In this document: positions 62,058 to 64,000 of the stretch, piece by piece
How positions within the stretch are numbered: the first letter of the stretch is position 1
Layout: every line of letters begins with the position of its first letter
Source: Candidozyma auris
Lineage: Eukaryota > Ascomycota > Pichiomycetes > Serinales > Metschnikowiaceae
Length of the DNA: 64,000 nt
Direction of reading: 5' to 3'
NCBI RefSeq assembly: GCF_003013715.1
Contig: NC_072812.1
Span: forward strand, 1,426,001-1,490,000
Made by a program: the position numbers and the translations under genes
Notes under the pieces: generated by a model
Told to the model about the DNA's origin: nothing
Databases searched by the model: none
What the model saw: only the letters and a program-made list of their open reading frames with translations

Positions 62058-64000
62058 TCATTCGGGTTCCTCCTCCTCCTCGTCAATCTCTGCGTAAGAT
62101 GGGATATGTGGAAGTATTGATTGATTGAATTCAGTCAACTGCTCGTTTGGGTTGAACTTGTGGTGTGGAGAGAAGTTAAGTGGAGAATCATTGATAGTAT
62201 CGGCATTGTGGCCAACACTGGGCCAATTTTCAAACACGGAACTGGGTGTGGTGGTCGTTAGCGGCGAACTAGTTGTCGGCGAAGACAAGTTCATGTGATG
62301 CCTAGGAGTCCGATGAGCCGGTCTTTGCAATGAAAGCCTCTTGGGTTTCGTTGACATTGAGCTCTGAGAAGGGAACAGGTAGTCAGTATTCTGGGGGGAT
62401 GCATACATATTGGAAGGATTGGACAATGTAGCGAGTGATGCGTTTTTGAATGCTGACGAGTTACTATCAAAGTAATCAGATGACTCAGCTGAAGGGGAAG
62501 AGCACGAAGCTAAAGACTCGGTCGATGTAAAGGCAGATGAGTAGTTTTCAGAACAGACCAGCAGCGCTGAAGATTGGATAGATGCCAGCAGAACCGACGA
62601 GTTTTTGCTATGTTCTCTGAACAATGCCGAGGGTGGTGCAAAAGCTTGCTCATCGAAACAAGGGAATGAACCATTTTGGAATTCAGATGGCAGCGAAGAC
62701 TCAGAGTGAATAGAGTACCAACTGGCCAGTGGCTGAGAGAGCTGAAGACGGAGCTCTTTACGAGCCTCTTGTCTCTTTTGTATTTTAGAAGCTTTACGTC
62801 TCGGTAATTGACCCCCGCTCGAAGACGTGCCTGGTGAACATAAATGTTGTTCCGAGGACGACAATAGGGCTGTGAAAGACGATGACCGCGTGTGATCGGT
62901 ACGATGCAGCTGAAAGTGATTATACGAGCGTGCTCTGGTGAGTTTGGAAGCTTGGATGACCTTACTCATTTCAACCTCGCATGCTCTTTTATGTTTGATA
63001 TCCTTCATTTCGACGTATGCTTGGGGCACACACCAGTCCTTGTGCTTGTCAAAAAACCGCTTGTAGCCACCTTCTAGGATGACGATGTCAGGGTAAATGA
63101 GCTTAGGATACTGATCTGAGTTGAATATTCGATCGGCCTTACGCAAGTGGCCAGCCATGGTGGGTCCTCTGAAAATGGAATACTCGCAATGGAAGATTAA
63201 AAGACGTTTCTTTGGCTTCAACGGACGGCGTTTGATAAAATGCATCTCCAAATCAGTCTTTGACGAAATGTTGATTGCGTTGACAATGTGGCCGCCGTCA
63301 AACTCGTAAGGAAACCGACAGTCTATGACAATGTAATCGTCGAATTCAGAGTTGTACTGACCAGAGACGATCTTGTACATTTCGTGCTCGTCTATTCGAG
63401 GCAACAAGTCATGAGCGACGGTAAAAGTCTTGAGTTTCGTCAGCAGGAGGTGTTCTTGGCCATTGTAGGTTGCTGTAAGCTGGGGATCCTGTAAAAGAGA
63501 CTGTGTTCTTCTCATCTGGAGAGAGGTGGGAGGACGACATACGTCGATCTGAGAAGCAGACGCTAACTTCTGTTTCCTCTCCTGAGACTTATACAGCGGC
63601 GAGCAAAGCAAGTCGTCGTCGTTCAAGGTGGTATCGTTGCCCGTATCTTCATCTGTGGATTCACCGTCGATGGGATCTAGCGACCTCGAATCAGGAGCAT
63701 CAAACACGCTGAAGTCCAGAAGCTTCAGAATCTGCGACACAGAACGGGTGATAGCCTTGGTACCGCTCAGGAGCTTGTTCCTGCCCAGCTCCAAGGTGTT
63801 CATGATATTGGTCAACCTGCCAAAAGGTTTGCGGGAACGGGTGCCTAAAGGAGAGGCGGCATCCGTAACTTGTGCATCAGTATCTTGTGGAGGGCTTGAA
63901 AAAGGGCCATTCTTCATGCTACGGAGGGTGGTTGGCGAAGAAGAAGGTTTCAAATCGAGCGAAAGAAGCACACGGGCCTTGGAGAAGGGGTCTATATGGC
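62058..64000 (-). CDS. MIH1: Cdc25-type phosphatase Mih1 (5' end at or beyond window edge)
   Basis: Dual-specificity phosphatase that removes the inhibitory tyrosine phosphate from Cdk1 at G2/M. The rhodanese-like domain has IIDCRFPYEFDGGHIVNAINIS and the catalytic loop HCEYSIFRGP, where Cys is residue 244 and Arg 250 counted from the ATG at 63917. LILDGGY-like ILEGGYKRFF follows. The C-terminal 300 residues are Ser-rich and end in a Glu/Asp run. The frame stays open to the window edge, and the extra residues (for example SKARVLLSLDLKPSSSPTTL) look coding, so the gene may extend beyond 64000; otherwise it starts at 63917 with 619 residues. It converges with FOX2 (125 bp). Confidence 0.92.
   Translation of the reverse strand, partial: HIDPFSKARVLLSLDLKPSSSPTTLRSMKNGPFSSPPQDTDAQVTDAASPLGTRSRKPFGRLTNIMNTLELGRNKLLSGTKAITRSVSQILKLLDFSVFDAPDSRSLDPIDGESTDEDTGNDTTLNDDDLLCSPLYKSQERKQKLASASQIDVCRPPTSLQMRRTQSLLQDPQLTATYNGQEHLLLTKLKTFTVAHDLLPRIDEHEMYKIVSGQYNSEFDDYIVIDCRFPYEFDGGHIVNAINISSKTDLEMHFIKRRPLKPKKRLLIFHCEYSIFRGPTMAGHLRKADRIFNSDQYPKLIYPDIVILEGGYKRFFDKHKDWCVPQAYVEMKDIKHKRACEVEMSKVIQASKLTRARSYNHFQLHRTDHTRSSSFTALLSSSEQHLCSPGTSSSGGQLPRRKASKIQKRQEARKELRLQLSQPLASWYSIHSESSLPSEFQNGSFPCFDEQAFAPPSALFREHSKNSSVLLASIQSSALLVCSENYSSAFTSTESLASCSSPSAESSDYFDSNSSAFKNASLATLSNPSNMYASPQNTDYLFPSQSSMSTKPKRLSLQRPAHRTPRHHMNLSSPTTSSPLTTTTPSSVFENWPSVGHNADTINDSPLNFSPHHKFNPNEQLTEFNQSILPHIPSYAEIDEEEEEPE

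Overview
This is a gene-dense stretch of budding-yeast nuclear chromosome: 31 protein-coding genes in 64 kb, none needing an intron, with no mobile element, rRNA or CRISPR. tRNAs were looked for by eye only and none was seen. The gene set (PEX12, MRI1, SPF1, PRP31, RRP46, DBF2, RAD26, HOF1, CSE4, EIS1, ARP9, CDC9, FOX2, MIH1) is ascomycete yeast. EFG1 and a Cas5/Msn-type zinc-finger factor point to the Candida lineage. Two conserved DNA-binding domains carry CTG exactly where relatives have serine (27937-27939 and 43764-43766), so the organism belongs to the CUG-Ser clade. Moderate GC and short intergenic spaces would suit the Clavispora/Candida auris group, but the species is inferred, not shown. 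CTG should be read as Ser in every protein here.

Layout. 1-5.8 kb: PEX12 (cut by the left edge), MRI1 and SPF1, all plus strand. 5.9-13.2 kb: minus-strand run of a Cdt1-like replication factor, a small hydrophilic protein, VAS1 and PRP31. 13.3-24.6 kb: RRP46, DBF2 (minus), AYR1-like reductase, an Ato-family acetate/ammonium transporter, RAD26 and AIM32. 24.6-28.6 kb: EFG1 behind a 2.5 kb upstream region. 29.9-38.1 kb: minus-strand run of YET3, MNR2, SUB1, ARA2, HOF1 and an unrecognised small ORF. 38.7-44.0 kb: RCH1 and the zinc-finger factor, separated by 2.2 kb. 44.2-48.1 kb: CSE4, AIM11 and EIS1 (minus). 50.0-64 kb: an unknown two-helix membrane protein, ARP9, CDC9, SCT1/GPT2, FOX2 and MIH1 (5' end at or beyond the right edge).

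Themes. Lipid and alternative-carbon metabolism: FOX2, SCT1, AYR1, PEX12 and the Ato transporter. FOX2 and the Ato gene each have three CCTCGG motifs, the fatty-acid-response core bound by the FarA/FarB/Ctf1 family, within about 320 bp, suggesting shared control. Cell cycle and chromosomes: Cdt1-like (with a perfect MCB box just upstream), CDC9, CSE4, DBF2, HOF1 and MIH1. Morphogenesis and stress: EFG1, whose upstream region has a dense cluster of TGCAT motifs consistent with autoregulation, and the zinc-finger factor. VAS1 and CDC9 each encode an N-terminal mitochondrial-type leader followed by an internal Met at residue 32, the classic arrangement for two-compartment isoforms.

I did not find an undescribed multi-gene system. 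The best leads are regulatory clusters, two unrecognised proteins (37790-38110 and 50048-51298), a strongly acidic linker in FOX2 and unusually long gene-free intervals.
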